Assembly (NCBI RefSeq): GCF_025376885.1
Contig: NZ_JAHUBR010000001.1
Span: forward strand, 2,963,563-3,027,562
Source of the DNA: Pseudoruegeria sp. SHC-113
Lineage (GTDB): Bacteria; Pseudomonadota; Alphaproteobacteria; Rhodobacterales; Rhodobacteraceae
Length of the DNA stretch: 64,000 nucleotides
Reading direction: 5' to 3'
Shown here: positions 44,982-53,995 of the stretch, one piece after another
Layout of the letters: each line of letters starts with the position of its first letter
Numbering within the stretch: position 1 is the stretch's first letter
The notes under the pieces: model-generated
Seen by the model: the letters and a program-made list of their open reading frames with translations, nothing else
Database searches by the model: none
What the model was told of the DNA's origin: nothing
Translations under genes and position numbers: made by a program

Positions 44982-46394
44982 TCAGGCGCGCAGAACAGCG
45001 CCGGGGTTCATGATCCCGGACGGATCCATCGCAGCTTTGATGGCGCGCATGGTGGCGAGTTTCGCCGGATCGCCGTAGCGCTCCAGATCGTCGACCTTCA
45101 GTCTGCCCACGCCGTGCTCGGCAGAGACAGAGCCGTCATAGGCCGCGACAAGATCATGCACGCCGCGTTTGACCGCGGGGCGCAGGTGATCGAAATCGGC
45201 GCGCGATTTGCCTTGCGGCGGAAAGACGTTGAAATGCAGGTTGCCATCGCCCAGGTGACCGAAGCAATTCACCCGCACCGGGCCGAGCGCGGCCATCGCC
45301 TCTGTGGCCTCGGTGATGAAAGCGGCGATCCGCCCCACCGGCACCGAGATGTCATGGGAGGAGATCGAACCGATCTTGCGGTTGGCGAGCGGGATGGTTT
45401 CACGCACCGCCCAGAAGGCCGCGCGTTGGGTTTCGTTCTGCGCGATCAGCCCGTCCGTGACGAGCCCTGCGTCAAGCGCCTCTTCGAAGACGGCTTCCAG
45501 CAGCGCGGCGGGCGCTTCGCCGCGGCCAAGGCCAAGGTCCACCAGCGCCATCCACTCGGGGCGCTCGGCGAAGGGCTGGCGCAATTCAGGCATGGTTTCA
45601 GAAAGGAAATTCAGCCCCTCCCGGTGGATCAGCTCAAAGGCGCTCACCCCGCCCCCGGCCTGCGCGAGGCAGAGCGAGAGCAGCTCCAGCGCTGCCGCCG
45701 GATCGCGTACCACGAAGAGCGCCGTGCCCTCCTGCAGCGGGCGCGGAAACAGGCGCAGCGTGGCGGCGGTGATCACGCCGAGCGTGCCTTCCGCGCCGAT
45801 CAGCAGGTTCTTGAGATCATAGCCCGTGTTGTCCTTGCGCAGCCGTTTCAGACCGTTCCAGATACGTCCATCGGGCAGCACAGCCTCAAGCCCAAGGCAG
45901 AGATCGCGCGCGTTGCCGTAGCGCAGCACGTTCACGCCGCCGGCATTGGTGGCGAGGTTGCCGCCGATGCGGCAGGTGCCTTCCGAGGCCAGAGAGAGCG
46001 GAAACAGCCTGTCCGCCGCGGCCGCAGCCGCCTGCACCTCTTGCAGGATGGCCCCGGCCTCCACGATCATCAGGTTTTCCTCCGCATAGACGGACCGGAT
46101 CCGGATCATCCGCTCCAGCGACAGGATCACAGGCGCGGGGCCTTCCGGCATGATCTGCCCGCCCACGAGCCCCGTGCCACCGCCAAAGGGCACAACGCCC
46201 ACGCGGGCTGGCGCACAAAGCTTCACAATCTCCGACACCTGCTCCGTCGTCTCCGGAGCCAGCAGCACCCCGCCCTGCCCCAAATAGCGGCCCCGCGGTT
46301 CTTCCAGATAGGCGGGCGTCAGAGGGCGAAACAGGCGCTCGGGCAGCGCGGCGGCGAGCTGCGCGCGGAAGGCGTCATCGGCGGGGTTCAGCAT
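44982..46394 (-). CDS. FAD-linked oxidase (GlcD / D-2-hydroxyacid dehydrogenase type)
   Basis: This flavoenzyme of 470 residues belongs to the VAO/PCMH fold. The FAD-binding segment VVPFGGGTGLVGGQ lies near residues 65-78, TNAGGVNVLRYGNARD near 150, and the C-terminal substrate domain ends with HGVGRLK. Relatives oxidise glycolate, D-lactate or D-2-hydroxyglutarate. It stands alone without GlcE or GlcF, which favours a D-2-hydroxyacid dehydrogenase over glycolate oxidase. GAAGGA precedes the ATG at 46392-46394. Confidence 0.88.
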   Translation of the reverse strand: MLNPADDAFRAQLAAALPERLFRPLTPAYLEEPRGRYLGQGGVLLAPETTEQVSEIVKLCAPARVGVVPFGGGTGLVGGQIMPEGPAPVILSLERMIRIRSVYAEENLMIVEAGAILQEVQAAAAAADRLFPLSLASEGTCRIGGNLATNAGGVNVLRYGNARDLCLGLEAVLPDGRIWNGLKRLRKDNTGYDLKNLLIGAEGTLGVITAATLRLFPRPLQEGTALFVVRDPAAALELLSLCLAQAGGGVSAFELIHREGLNFLSETMPELRQPFAERPEWMALVDLGLGRGEAPAALLEAVFEEALDAGLVTDGLIAQNETQRAAFWAVRETIPLANRKIGSISSHDISVPVGRIAAFITEATEAMAALGPVRVNCFGHLGDGNLHFNVFPPQGKSRADFDHLRPAVKRGVHDLVAAYDGSVSAEHGVGRLKVDDLERYGDPAKLATMRAIKAAMDPSGIMNPGAVLRA

Positions 46395-46448
46395 AGGCGT
46401 TCCTTCAGATCTTGAACGCACCATGCATGCAGGCCGGGGCTTCGCAAG

Positions 46449-47288
46449 TCAGAAGTCTTCCTCCAGCAGAAAAGCCGGCTCCAAGACCACGATGGTGGGT
46501 TGGCGCGGCAGGGTCCGGAGGCTGGCGGTGTAGCTTGCCTTCGCGGAGCGCTCGATGGCGTAGCTTTCGCTCATCCCGGCCAGAAAACTTTCCAGCGTCG
46601 CGCGCCCGAACCAATGCATCGGGATCACCACCGAGGCCCGCAGGCGCGTGAGCACTTTCATCATCGTTGGCGTGTCGAGCGACATGCCCCCGTCCACTGC
46701 CGCCATGACCACATCGAGCCGTCCAAGGGCGGCGTATTGCGCGGCGTCCGGTTCGTGGTGCAGGTGGCCAAGGTGGCCCACGCAGAGGCCCGCCACCTCG
46801 AAGACGAAGATCGAATTGCCGCCGGTTTCGACGAAATCGCTCTCATACCGGCTGCGGATATCGGTGGGCACGTTACGGATCAGCATTTCCCCCAGATCGA
46901 GGTGATGATCGGCCGGCGTGCGGCCATCGCCCCACCCGCGCAACACATGGGGGATGCGCGGATCGGGGCGCGCTGTCCAATGGCTTGAATGGGCGTGGTT
47001 CATCGTCACCACGTCGGGCACGAAATTCACGAGCCCTAAATAGCCGGTGTAATCGGTCGCCACGCTGAGCCCTCCCGCGGTTTGCAGCAGGAAGGTCGCG
47101 TGGTTTACATAGGTGATGCGCAGGCTGTCTTCCTCAACCGGAGACAGGAAGGAAGCCTTCTGAAGGTAGGCGATGCCGGGTGCAGACTCCGCCAGCGCGA
47201 TACAGTGGCTCGGGCGGCGCTCCTGCGCGCTGGCGGCGGTGAGCCCCAGCAGGCTGGCGGCGGCACAGGCGATCAGGTGTTTCAGCAT
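46449..47288 (-). CDS. Exported metallo-beta-lactamase-fold hydrolase with altered metal motif
   Basis: This 279-residue protein has a signal peptide (cleavage near ASAQ, residue 21) and an MBL fold of the UlaG-like type. The canonical HxHxDH motif appears as His98-x-His100-x-Ser102-His103, so the aspartate is replaced by serine. Further ligand candidates are His172/His175 (GHLGH), Asp199 and His225 (IPMHWFG). Loss of the aspartate may leave one metal site or a different metal. The start has GGAGG 7 nt upstream. The substrate is unknown. Confidence 0.85.
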   Translation of the reverse strand: MLKHLIACAAASLLGLTAASAQERRPSHCIALAESAPGIAYLQKASFLSPVEEDSLRITYVNHATFLLQTAGGLSVATDYTGYLGLVNFVPDVVTMNHAHSSHWTARPDPRIPHVLRGWGDGRTPADHHLDLGEMLIRNVPTDIRSRYESDFVETGGNSIFVFEVAGLCVGHLGHLHHEPDAAQYAALGRLDVVMAAVDGGMSLDTPTMMKVLTRLRASVVIPMHWFGRATLESFLAGMSESYAIERSAKASYTASLRTLPRQPTIVVLEPAFLLEEDF

Positions 47289-47357
47289 CGGCGTTCCCTC
47301 CCTGCAGATCAGGATAGGGGAATTGGCCGCAAAGTCACGGAATGGGCGGCGGAGGCG

Positions 47358-47942
47358 CTATCCGGCCAAAGTCTTGCCGCGCCGATCGCCCCGCAGATTG
47401 GCGTAGAGCACATGATTGCGCCAGCGGCCGTTGATCTGCAGGTAGCTCTGGGCCACGCCTTCGTATTTGAAGCCCGATTTCTCCAGCACCCCGCGCGAGG
47501 CGGCGTTTTCGGGCAGGCAGGCGGCCTCGATGCGGGAAAGATCCATCTCGTGGAAGGCGTGATGCACCACGGCGGCGATGGCCTCGGCCATATAGCCCTG
47601 CCGGGCGTGGCGCGCGCCGACCCAATAGCCGAGCGTGGCCGATTGCGCCGGGCCACGGCGGATGTTGTCCAGCGTGATGGCCCCGATCAGCCCGCCGTGC
47701 TCGCGGTGGAACAGGAAGAGCGGCACCGCCGTATCCTGCGCCGCGCTGCGCTGCGCCCAATACACCCGATTGGTGAAGCTCTTGCGCGTCAGGTGGGCCT
47801 CCGACCATGTCGGCTCCCAGGGCTTCAGGAACTCCGCGCTTTCCTGCCGCAGGTTGGCCCAGCCGCGAAAATCGCCATGCACGGGCAGGCGCAGCAACAG
47901 CCGCTCGGAGGCGAGCCGGAGTTTGCGCCTGCGCCCAAGCAT
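47358..47942 (-). CDS. GNAT family acetyltransferase (RimJ/RimL-like)
   Basis: This protein of 194 residues matches the ribosomal-protein alanine acetyltransferase group (RimJ/RimL type). It shows LRLPVHGDFRGWANLR near the start, WVGARHARQGYMAEAIAAV (about 126-144) binding acetyl-CoA, and ENAASRGVLEKSGF near 160. Its start overlaps the M16 peptidase stop by 1 nt, so it is translationally coupled to that gene. The natural substrate may be a ribosomal protein or another N-terminal amine. Confidence 0.9.
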   Translation of the reverse strand: MLGRRRKLRLASERLLLRLPVHGDFRGWANLRQESAEFLKPWEPTWSEAHLTRKSFTNRVYWAQRSAAQDTAVPLFLFHREHGGLIGAITLDNIRRGPAQSATLGYWVGARHARQGYMAEAIAAVVHHAFHEMDLSRIEAACLPENAASRGVLEKSGFKYEGVAQSYLQINGRWRNHVLYANLRGDRRGKTLAG

Positions 47943-49204
47943 CAGGCCGCGAGCCTCTTCGTGACCTGCGCGAGCCCCGGCGCGGCTTCAACGGGCCCGT
48001 AGAGCGCCATCGCCACCCGCTGCGCCTCGATCATCTGGGCGGCGAAATCGCGCGTGTCCTGCAGGGTGACGGCATCGAAGCGCTCGACCGTCTCCTCAAG
48101 GCTCGGCACACGGTCGCGGATCGCCACCATGCGCGCCAGCCGCTCGGCCCGGGCCGAGGCGCTTTCCAGCCCCATCAGCATCCCCGCCTTGATTTGGGCG
48201 CGGGCGCGCTCCACCTCGGCTTGCGTCATCTCCTCGGCGCTGCGCTTGAGCACGTCAATGGTGAGATCCGTCAGCTCGCCGATCTGCGCCGCACTGGTGC
48301 CGGCGTAGATCGTGGTGAGGCCGGTGTCGGCATAGGCCCCCGTCTGGGCGAAGATCGTGTAGCAGAGGCCGCGCATCTCGCGCACCTCCTGAAACAGCCG
48401 CGAGGACATGCCGCCGCCGAAGGCTGTGGTGAAGATCTGCGCGCATTCGATGGCATCATCTCGGTAACCCGGCCCTTCGAAGGCCAGCGTGAAATGCACC
48501 TGCTCCAGATCCTTCACCTGACGGCGCTCGCCGCCCCGGAAGGCGGCTGCCTCGGTGGGCTGCTCGGTGCTGCGCTCCAGATGGCCGAACAGCTTCTCGG
48601 TCTCGCGCACGATGGCGTCGTGATCCACACCACCAGCGGCGGCGAGGATGATGTGTTCGGGGCCGTATTGCTCGGCCACGAAGCCCGCCAGATCGCCGCG
48701 CGTGAAGGCGCGGACGCGTTCGCTGGGGCCAAGGATCGTGCGGCCGATGGGCTGGTTCGGGTAGGCCTCTTCCTGAAGCCAGTCGAAGATCACGTCATCC
48801 GGCGTATCGAGCGCTTGGCCGATCTCCTGCAGGATCACGCCGCGCTCTACTTCGATCTCTTTCGGATCGAATACCGGGTTCAGTACGATGTCGCAGAGCA
48901 CATCCATCGCCAGCGGCACATCTTGTGACAGGACACGGGCGTAATAGGCCGTCATCTCGCGGCTGGTGTAGGCGTTGATGTAGCCACCCACATCCTCGAT
49001 GGCCTCGGCGATCTGCAGCGCGCTGCGCCGCTTGGTGCCCTTGAAGGCCATATGCTCAAGGAAATGGGCGATGCCGTTCTGTTCGACGCGCTCATGGCGG
49101 CCCCCGGCGGTGATCCAGAGGCCGATGGAGGCCGATTGCAGCCCCGGCATATGCTCGGTCACGACGCGGACGCCGTTGGGCAGGCGGGCGATTTCTACAG
49201 TCAC
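47942..49204 (-). CDS. M16 family zinc peptidase (mitochondrial processing peptidase-like)
   Basis: This zinc protease of 420 residues has the inverted motif HFLEH at residues 47-51 (HFLEHMAFKGT) with the distal glutamate near 125. It is close to the beta subunit of mitochondrial processing peptidase and to the PepR group. The start is GTG in a GTGA overlap with thrC. The thrC-M16-GNAT order is widely conserved in Rhodobacterales. It lacks a signal peptide, so it is probably cytoplasmic. Confidence 0.93.
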   Translation of the reverse strand: MTVEIARLPNGVRVVTEHMPGLQSASIGLWITAGGRHERVEQNGIAHFLEHMAFKGTKRRSALQIAEAIEDVGGYINAYTSREMTAYYARVLSQDVPLAMDVLCDIVLNPVFDPKEIEVERGVILQEIGQALDTPDDVIFDWLQEEAYPNQPIGRTILGPSERVRAFTRGDLAGFVAEQYGPEHIILAAAGGVDHDAIVRETEKLFGHLERSTEQPTEAAAFRGGERRQVKDLEQVHFTLAFEGPGYRDDAIECAQIFTTAFGGGMSSRLFQEVREMRGLCYTIFAQTGAYADTGLTTIYAGTSAAQIGELTDLTIDVLKRSAEEMTQAEVERARAQIKAGMLMGLESASARAERLARMVAIRDRVPSLEETVERFDAVTLQDTRDFAAQMIEAQRVAMALYGPVEAAPGLAQVTKRLAA

Positions 49205-50592
49205 TTCGCGCGGCGCTCCCGGATCAGCGCTTCGAGCGCGGCCAAATCGTTGGGCACTTCCGTCAGGCGCTCGGGGCGCTCGAACAGATCGGCCATGCGG
49301 GCGGGCAGCGCGGGGCGCAGGCCGCAGGCGCGTTCCACCGCATCGGGGAATTTGGCGGGGTGGGCCGTGGCCAGTGCAATCATCGGCGTGGCTTCCGTGC
49401 CCCGGCGGGCGGCCACTTCGGCGGCGATGGCCGAATGCGGGCAGAGCACCTCGCCCGTTGTCTTGTGGAAGCGGGCCATGGCGGCGAGCGTTTCCTCTTC
49501 GGAGACACGACCCGAGGCGAAGGTTTCGCGCAAGCTCTGCAGCGCGCCTTGGGACACCGGGAAAGCGCCCTTGGCTTTCAGCTCGTCCATCAGCTGCGCC
49601 ACGGCATTGCCGTCGCCGCCATAGGCGAAGGAGAGCGCGCGCTCGAAGTTGGAGGAGACCTGAATGTCCATCGAGGGGCTGATGGAGGGATGGACGCTCT
49701 GGGTGGTGTAGGCGCCGGTTTCCATCGTGCGGTGCAGGATGTCGTTCTGGTTGGTGGCGATCACCAGATCCTTGATCGGCAGCCCCATGCGCTTGGCGAT
49801 GTAGCCCGCGAAGATGTCACCGAAGTTGCCGGTGGGCACGGTGAAGCTCACCTCGCGGTGCGGCGCGCCGAGCGACACGGCGGAGGAGAAGTAGTATACG
49901 ACCTGCGCCAGCACGCGGGCCCAGTTGATCGAATTCACGCCCGCCAGCCGCACTTCATCGCGGAAGGTGAAATCGTTGAACATATCCTTCAGCTTGCCCT
50001 GACAATCGTCGAAATCGCCCTCTAGCGCGAGCGCGTGGACGTTGGCCTCAGAAGGCGTCGTCATCTGGCGGCGCTGCACTTCAGAGACGCGGCCATTGGG
50101 GAAGAGGATGAACACATCCACGGCGTCGAGCCCGCGGAAGGCCTCAATCGCGGCAGAGCCGGTGTCGCCCGAGGTTGCGCCGACGATCGTGACCTTCTCG
50201 CCCCGGCGGCTGAGCGCCACCTGGAAGAGCTGGCCGATCAGCTGCATGGCGAAATCCTTGAACGCCAGCGTCGGGCCGTGGAACAGCTCCAGCAGGAAAT
50301 CATTGGGGCCAAGCTGCACCAGCGGCGCGCGGGCGGCATGGCCGAAGCCCGCGTAGGCCTTCTCGATGATCTCGGCGAAATCCTCGTCGGTGAAAGCATC
50401 GCCGATGAAGGGGCGCATCACGCGAAAGGCGATTTCTTCGTAAGACAGCCCGGCCAGCGCGGCGATGTCGCCCTTGCTCATGGTCGGGATCTCGGCCGGA
50501 ATGTAGAGGCCGCCGTCACGGGCCAGCCCCGTGAGCATGGCATCCTCGAACCCAAGTTCAGGAGCTTTGCCGCGGGTGGAAGTGTATTTCAT
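49201..50592 (-). CDS. thrC: Threonine synthase
   Basis: ThrC is a PLP enzyme that converts O-phosphohomoserine to threonine, the last step of the branch that starts with LysC at 35.8 kb. The protein of 463 residues begins MKYTSTRGKAPELGFEDA; the PLP lysine is expected at Lys112 (TLAFKDFAMQ). The ATG at 50590-50592 fits the family start; a longer in-frame frame reads into surf1. It lies 14 nt after surf1. Confidence 0.95.
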   Translation of the reverse strand: MKYTSTRGKAPELGFEDAMLTGLARDGGLYIPAEIPTMSKGDIAALAGLSYEEIAFRVMRPFIGDAFTDEDFAEIIEKAYAGFGHAARAPLVQLGPNDFLLELFHGPTLAFKDFAMQLIGQLFQVALSRRGEKVTIVGATSGDTGSAAIEAFRGLDAVDVFILFPNGRVSEVQRRQMTTPSEANVHALALEGDFDDCQGKLKDMFNDFTFRDEVRLAGVNSINWARVLAQVVYYFSSAVSLGAPHREVSFTVPTGNFGDIFAGYIAKRMGLPIKDLVIATNQNDILHRTMETGAYTTQSVHPSISPSMDIQVSSNFERALSFAYGGDGNAVAQLMDELKAKGAFPVSQGALQSLRETFASGRVSEEETLAAMARFHKTTGEVLCPHSAIAAEVAARRGTEATPMIALATAHPAKFPDAVERACGLRPALPARMADLFERPERLTEVPNDLAALEALIRERRAK

Positions 50593-50606
50593 TGTCGCCT
50601 GTGCCT

Positions 50607-51296
50607 TCAAAGGGTTTTGCGGTTGATACGCCAGAGCAGGAACGCTGTCATCCCCAACCAGACAATCGCGAGCCCGAACCACGTGAGGACGTATTCCAAG
50701 TGATCGTTGGGAATGCCGGAGGAGTCCAGCGGGAAGGGCGCCGTGACCTGTTCCGTTTCCGACGTTTCGCGCAGAACGATCAGCACGGGCTCGGTGTTCA
50801 GATGCGCGGCCATTGCCGGGATGTCGCGGCCAAACCAGATGCCCGCGACGAGATCCGGTTCGGGCGTTGAGGAGGTCATCTCGTCGGGCCAGTGCAGATT
50901 GCCGGTGATCTGCGCCTGCACCGGCGGGCGCGAGGCGTTCTTGGCCTCCAGCGCGACCCAGCCGCGATCCAGCAGCAGGCGGCGGCCGTCCTCAGACTCA
51001 AAGGCGCTCACGATCCTGTAGCCGGGGCCGATCTTCTTCACGCTGCCAAGGATCTGGATTTCCTGATCGGTGATCGTGCCCGTGGCTGTAACGGGAAGGT
51101 ATTGATCCGCGTCCTGCGTGGGGGCCTCGGGCACCGGCACGGGGGCGGCGGTGATCGTCGTGTCGATCTCGGCAAGGATCGCCTCTTTCCACGCGAGGCG
51201 CTGCAATTGCCATGTCCCGAGCGAAATCAGAATGGCGGCCCCGCCGAGGCCGAAGAGAAGCGGAAGGAAGATCCGTTTGAACACTGCGAAGGGCAT
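50607..51296 (-). CDS. SURF1 family cytochrome oxidase assembly protein
   Basis: This 229-residue protein has the SURF1 layout: an N-terminal transmembrane helix ending in LGTWQLQRLAWK, a soluble domain, and a C-terminal transmembrane helix with YVLTWFGLAIVW. SURF1 helps insert heme a into subunit I of cytochrome aa3 oxidase. It follows ctaE in the cytochrome oxidase gene group, separated by two hairpins, and precedes thrC. Confidence 0.92.
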   Translation of the reverse strand: MPFAVFKRIFLPLLFGLGGAAILISLGTWQLQRLAWKEAILAEIDTTITAAPVPVPEAPTQDADQYLPVTATGTITDQEIQILGSVKKIGPGYRIVSAFESEDGRRLLLDRGWVALEAKNASRPPVQAQITGNLHWPDEMTSSTPEPDLVAGIWFGRDIPAMAAHLNTEPVLIVLRETSETEQVTAPFPLDSSGIPNDHLEYVLTWFGLAIVWLGMTAFLLWRINRKTL

Positions 51297-51310
51297 CCCT
51301 ACTCAAACCG

Positions 51311-51339
51311 AAAGCGCGAAGCCTCAGGCTCCGCGCTTT
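51311..51339 (-). terminator. Hairpin between ctaE and surf1 (terminator-like)
   Basis: AAAGCGCG/CGCGCTTT plus an inner 4-bp segment form a 12-bp stem with one A-C mismatch and a 3-nt loop. On the minus strand the stem ends in CTTT followed by CGGTTTGAG. It lies 15 nt before surf1, so it may partially terminate the ctaE transcript and lower surf1-thrC expression. Confidence 0.5.
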
Positions 51340-51354
51340 GCCATTTCCAGATGC

Positions 51355-51376
51355 GGGCGCTGAATGTTCAGCGCCC
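51355..51376. promoter_or_regulatory. Perfect inverted repeat between ctaE and surf1
   Basis: GGGCGCTGAA (51355-51364) and TTCAGCGCCC (51367-51376) form a perfect 10-bp inverted repeat around TG. It lies just after the ctaE stop and before the second hairpin, and it could protect the 3' end of the oxidase mRNA. Confidence 0.45.
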
Positions 51377-51387
51377 GGCGCTAGGGC

Positions 51388-52188
51388 TCAGGAGCCCCAG
51401 ATGTAGACGGCGGCGAAGAGGAAGAGCCAGACAACGTCCACGAAGTGCCAGTACCAAGCGGCGGCCTCGAAGCCGACGTGCTTTTCCTGCGTGAACTGGC
51501 CAGCCTGAACGCGCAGCAGGCAGACGAACAGGAAGATCGTGCCGATGATCACGTGTGCGCCGTGGAAACCCGTCGCCATGAAGAAGTTGGCGCCGTAGAT
51601 GTTGCCGGAGAAGCCGAAGGCGGCGTGGCTGTACTCATAGGCCTGGAACACGGTGAAGATCGCACCCAGCATGATGGCGATGATCAGGCCGTTGCGCAGA
51701 TCCTTGCGGTTGTTCTCATGCACCAGCGCGTGGTGGGCCCAGGTCGCGGCACAGCCAGAGAGCAGCAGGATCAGCGTGTTGATCAGCGGCAGGTGCCAGG
51801 GATCAAACGTCTCGATGCCGACCGGCGGCCAGACGCCGTCCACCGCCGGGCTTTCCGGGCCCATCGGGTACATGGCGTGCTTGAAGAAGGACCAGAACCA
51901 AGCCGCGAAAAACATGACTTCGGACATGATGAACATCAGGAAGCCGTAGCGCAGGCCGATGCGCACGACGGGCGTGTGATCGCCGGCTTGGCTCTCGGCG
52001 ATAACGTCTTTCCACCAGCCGAACATGACGTAGAGCACGCCGACAAGGCCGATCAGGAACATCCACGGGCCGTTGTCATGGAACCAGACAACAGCGCCGA
52101 AGAGCATGACGAAAGCGCCCAGGGCGCCGAGCAGCGGCCAGATGGAAGGCGGCAGGATGTGATAATCGTGGTTTTTAGCGTGCGCCAT
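51388..52188 (-). CDS. ctaE: Cytochrome c oxidase subunit III
   Basis: This integral membrane subunit of aa3-type cytochrome c oxidase has 266 residues and seven hydrophobic helices. It starts [20 protein letters not shown]. The helix with [20 protein letters not shown] (conserved glutamate) and the C-terminal [13 protein letters not shown] are clear family marks. It lies downstream of ctaG in the assembly order typical of Rhodobacterales. Subunit I is not in the window. Confidence 0.96.
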   Translation of the reverse strand: MAHAKNHDYHILPPSIWPLLGALGAFVMLFGAVVWFHDNGPWMFLIGLVGVLYVMFGWWKDVIAESQAGDHTPVVRIGLRYGFLMFIMSEVMFFAAWFWSFFKHAMYPMGPESPAVDGVWPPVGIETFDPWHLPLINTLILLLSGCAATWAHHALVHENNRKDLRNGLIIAIMLGAIFTVFQAYEYSHAAFGFSGNIYGANFFMATGFHGAHVIIGTIFLFVCLLRVQAGQFTQEKHVGFEAAAWYWHFVDVVWLFLFAAVYIWGS

Positions 52189-52213
52189 GTTCGTTTCCGT
52201 CCCTCATTTCGCG

Positions 52214-52804
52214 CTAACTGTCGTCGCCCGTCCGCTGCACTTTCACGGCGGCGGTTTCCTCGGGCAAGTCGGTTTCATAGAAAGTATAGCCGAGCGTGAT
52301 ATGCCCAGTATACTTCGCTTCCCTGTCGTTGACGATCTCCGGATCCACGAAGAAGGTCACCGGCATCAATACGGTTTCGCCCGGCTGCAGCACCTGCATC
52401 TCGAAGCAGAAACAATCGATCTTGGTGAAATAGTTGCCCGCCGAATAGGGGGCGACATTGTAGCTGGCGGTGCCGGCGATGGGTTTGTCGGTGGGGTTGT
52501 GGGCCTCGTAGAAGGCCAGACCCGTCTCGCCGATCTTGATCTCCATCTCGCGCTCGACCGGTTTGAACGTCCACGGCATGTCGCGCTCAAGGGAGGCGTC
52601 GAAGCGGATCTTGATCGTCTTGTCGAGAATCACGTCCGAGCCGGCCTCTGCGGTGTTTGTCACCCCGCCAAAGCCCGTCACGCGGCAGAACCAGTCGTAA
52701 AACGGCACGGCCGCCCAGGCCAGCGAGCCAAACAGCAGCACCACGCCAAGGGTCGCTGCCACGGATTTCTGTTTGCCAGTCATCTTCTTGCCGGTCATCG
52801 CCAT
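52214..52804 (-). CDS. ctaG: Cytochrome c oxidase assembly protein CtaG/Cox11
   Basis: CtaG delivers copper to the CuB site of subunit I. The 196-residue protein has a short cytoplasmic start and one transmembrane helix (about 14-33). A periplasmic immunoglobulin-like domain follows, with the copper-binding CFCF motif (KIDCFCFEMQVL, about residues 121-132). Its start codon overlaps the stop of the small upstream gene by 1 nt. An internal ATG two codons later is also possible. Confidence 0.95.
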   Translation of the reverse strand: MAMTGKKMTGKQKSVAATLGVVLLFGSLAWAAVPFYDWFCRVTGFGGVTNTAEAGSDVILDKTIKIRFDASLERDMPWTFKPVEREMEIKIGETGLAFYEAHNPTDKPIAGTASYNVAPYSAGNYFTKIDCFCFEMQVLQPGETVLMPVTFFVDPEIVNDREAKYTGHITLGYTFYETDLPEETAAVKVQRTGDDS

Positions 52805-52986
52805 CAGTTGCTCTCCACCATTTCGGGGCGAGGAGCATGGTCAAATCCCTGCATCGGATCGCCACGGGTGACCTTCACAACGGTCAGCCCGAAGACAATG
52901 GCCACGAACCCGATCAGGCACAGCCCAACCCCAAGGTTGCGGCTGAAGCGGCGGGTGTGAAGTTCGTGATCCTTGGAGATTGCCAT
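52804..52986 (-). CDS. Small membrane protein of the cytochrome oxidase operon (CoxF-like)
   Basis: This 60-residue protein has a charged N-terminus ([19 protein letters not shown]), one hydrophobic segment (about 20-37) and a polar tail. A small single-pass protein at this place between ctaB and ctaG is characteristic of alphaproteobacterial cox operons, where it is annotated as an oxidase assembly protein. A TTG 12 nt upstream could also be the start. The end overlaps ctaG. Confidence 0.85.
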   Translation of the reverse strand: MAISKDHELHTRRFSRNLGVGLCLIGFVAIVFGLTVVKVTRGDPMQGFDHAPRPEMVESN

Positions 52987-52998
52987 CCTAGCCCCCAA

Positions 52999-53940
52999 TC
53001 AAGCCCAAAGGCCCATCACCCCGAGCGCGGCATCGGCCAGCAGCGCGAGGAAGTGGAGGAAAAGATAGAGCAGCGACACTTTGAAGAAAGCGCGTTCGGC
53101 CTTGTAGCCATCAGCCTCGGCGGTCATTTCGTCGCGCCGCCACAGGCCGATCGCGCCAAAGATGAACCAGGCATTCATGGCCACGGCCGTCACGGTGTAA
53201 ACCGGGCCGCCGATGGAGGTGAAGGCAATGCCGATCGTCACGACAGCCAGCAGCAGCGTGTAGACGAGGATATGCGTGCGCGTCGCCTTGCGCCCGTGGG
53301 TCACGGTGAGCATGGGCACGCCGGCCTTGGTGTAATCGTCGTTCATGAAGAGCGCGAGCGCCCAGAAGTGGGGCGGGGTCCACATGAAGGTGATGGCGAA
53401 CATCAGCACGCTTTCGATGCTGATCCCGCCGGTGGCCACGGCCCAGCCGATCATCGGGGGGAAGGCCCCGGCGGCACCGCCGATCACGATGTTCTGCGGC
53501 GTCCAGCGCTTGAGCCACATCGTGTAGATCACGACGTAGAAGAAGATGGTGAAGGCCAGCAGGCCCGCGGCAACCCAGTTGGAGGCGAGGCCCAGCATGA
53601 CAACCGACATGAAGGAGAGCGCGATGCCAACGGCGAAGGCTTCCTCGCGGCCCACCTTGCCCGCCGGCACGGGGCGGCCTTTGGTGCGCTTCATCACCAC
53701 GTCGATGTCGGAGTCGTACCACATGTTCAGCGCGCCGGAGGCTCCGCCACCGATGGCGATGAACAGGATGGCGCAGAAGCCGACAAACGGGTGCACCGGT
53801 GTCGGCGCGACCAGAAGCCCGACGAAAGCCGTGAAGACGACAAGCGACATCACGCGCGGCTTGAGCAGCGCGAAATAGTCACCGAAGCCGGCCTCTTGCG
53901 GGCCGGCCTTGGATTGGATGTCGTAGCTGGTATCCGTCAT
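52999..53940 (-). CDS. ctaB: Protoheme IX farnesyltransferase (heme O synthase)
   Basis: CtaB adds a farnesyl group to heme b, making heme O on the route to heme A for the aa3 oxidase. The protein of 313 residues has about eight or nine transmembrane helices. The allylic-diphosphate motif is in NMWYDSDIDVVMKRTKGRP (about residues 70-90) and a second acidic loop is near residue 200. It lies downstream of ctaC, separated by a hairpin, and just before the small CoxF-like gene. Confidence 0.95.
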   Translation of the reverse strand: MTDTSYDIQSKAGPQEAGFGDYFALLKPRVMSLVVFTAFVGLLVAPTPVHPFVGFCAILFIAIGGGASGALNMWYDSDIDVVMKRTKGRPVPAGKVGREEAFAVGIALSFMSVVMLGLASNWVAAGLLAFTIFFYVVIYTMWLKRWTPQNIVIGGAAGAFPPMIGWAVATGGISIESVLMFAITFMWTPPHFWALALFMNDDYTKAGVPMLTVTHGRKATRTHILVYTLLLAVVTIGIAFTSIGGPVYTVTAVAMNAWFIFGAIGLWRRDEMTAEADGYKAERAFFKVSLLYLFLHFLALLADAALGVMGLWA

Positions 53941-53960
53941 GGTCTGGCTCTCTCATGGTG

Positions 53961-53984
53961 GAGGCACCCGCTTAAGGGTGCCTC
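53961..53984 (-). promoter_or_regulatory. Hairpin between ctaC and ctaB
   Basis: GAGGCACCC (53961-53969) and GGGTGCCTC (53976-53984) form a perfect 9-bp stem with a 6-nt loop. No T-run follows on the minus strand and ctaB starts 20 nt later. It may act as an mRNA-end stabiliser or attenuator that keeps subunit II above the assembly factors. Confidence 0.5.
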
Positions 53985-53995
53985 ACGCCTTGTCG

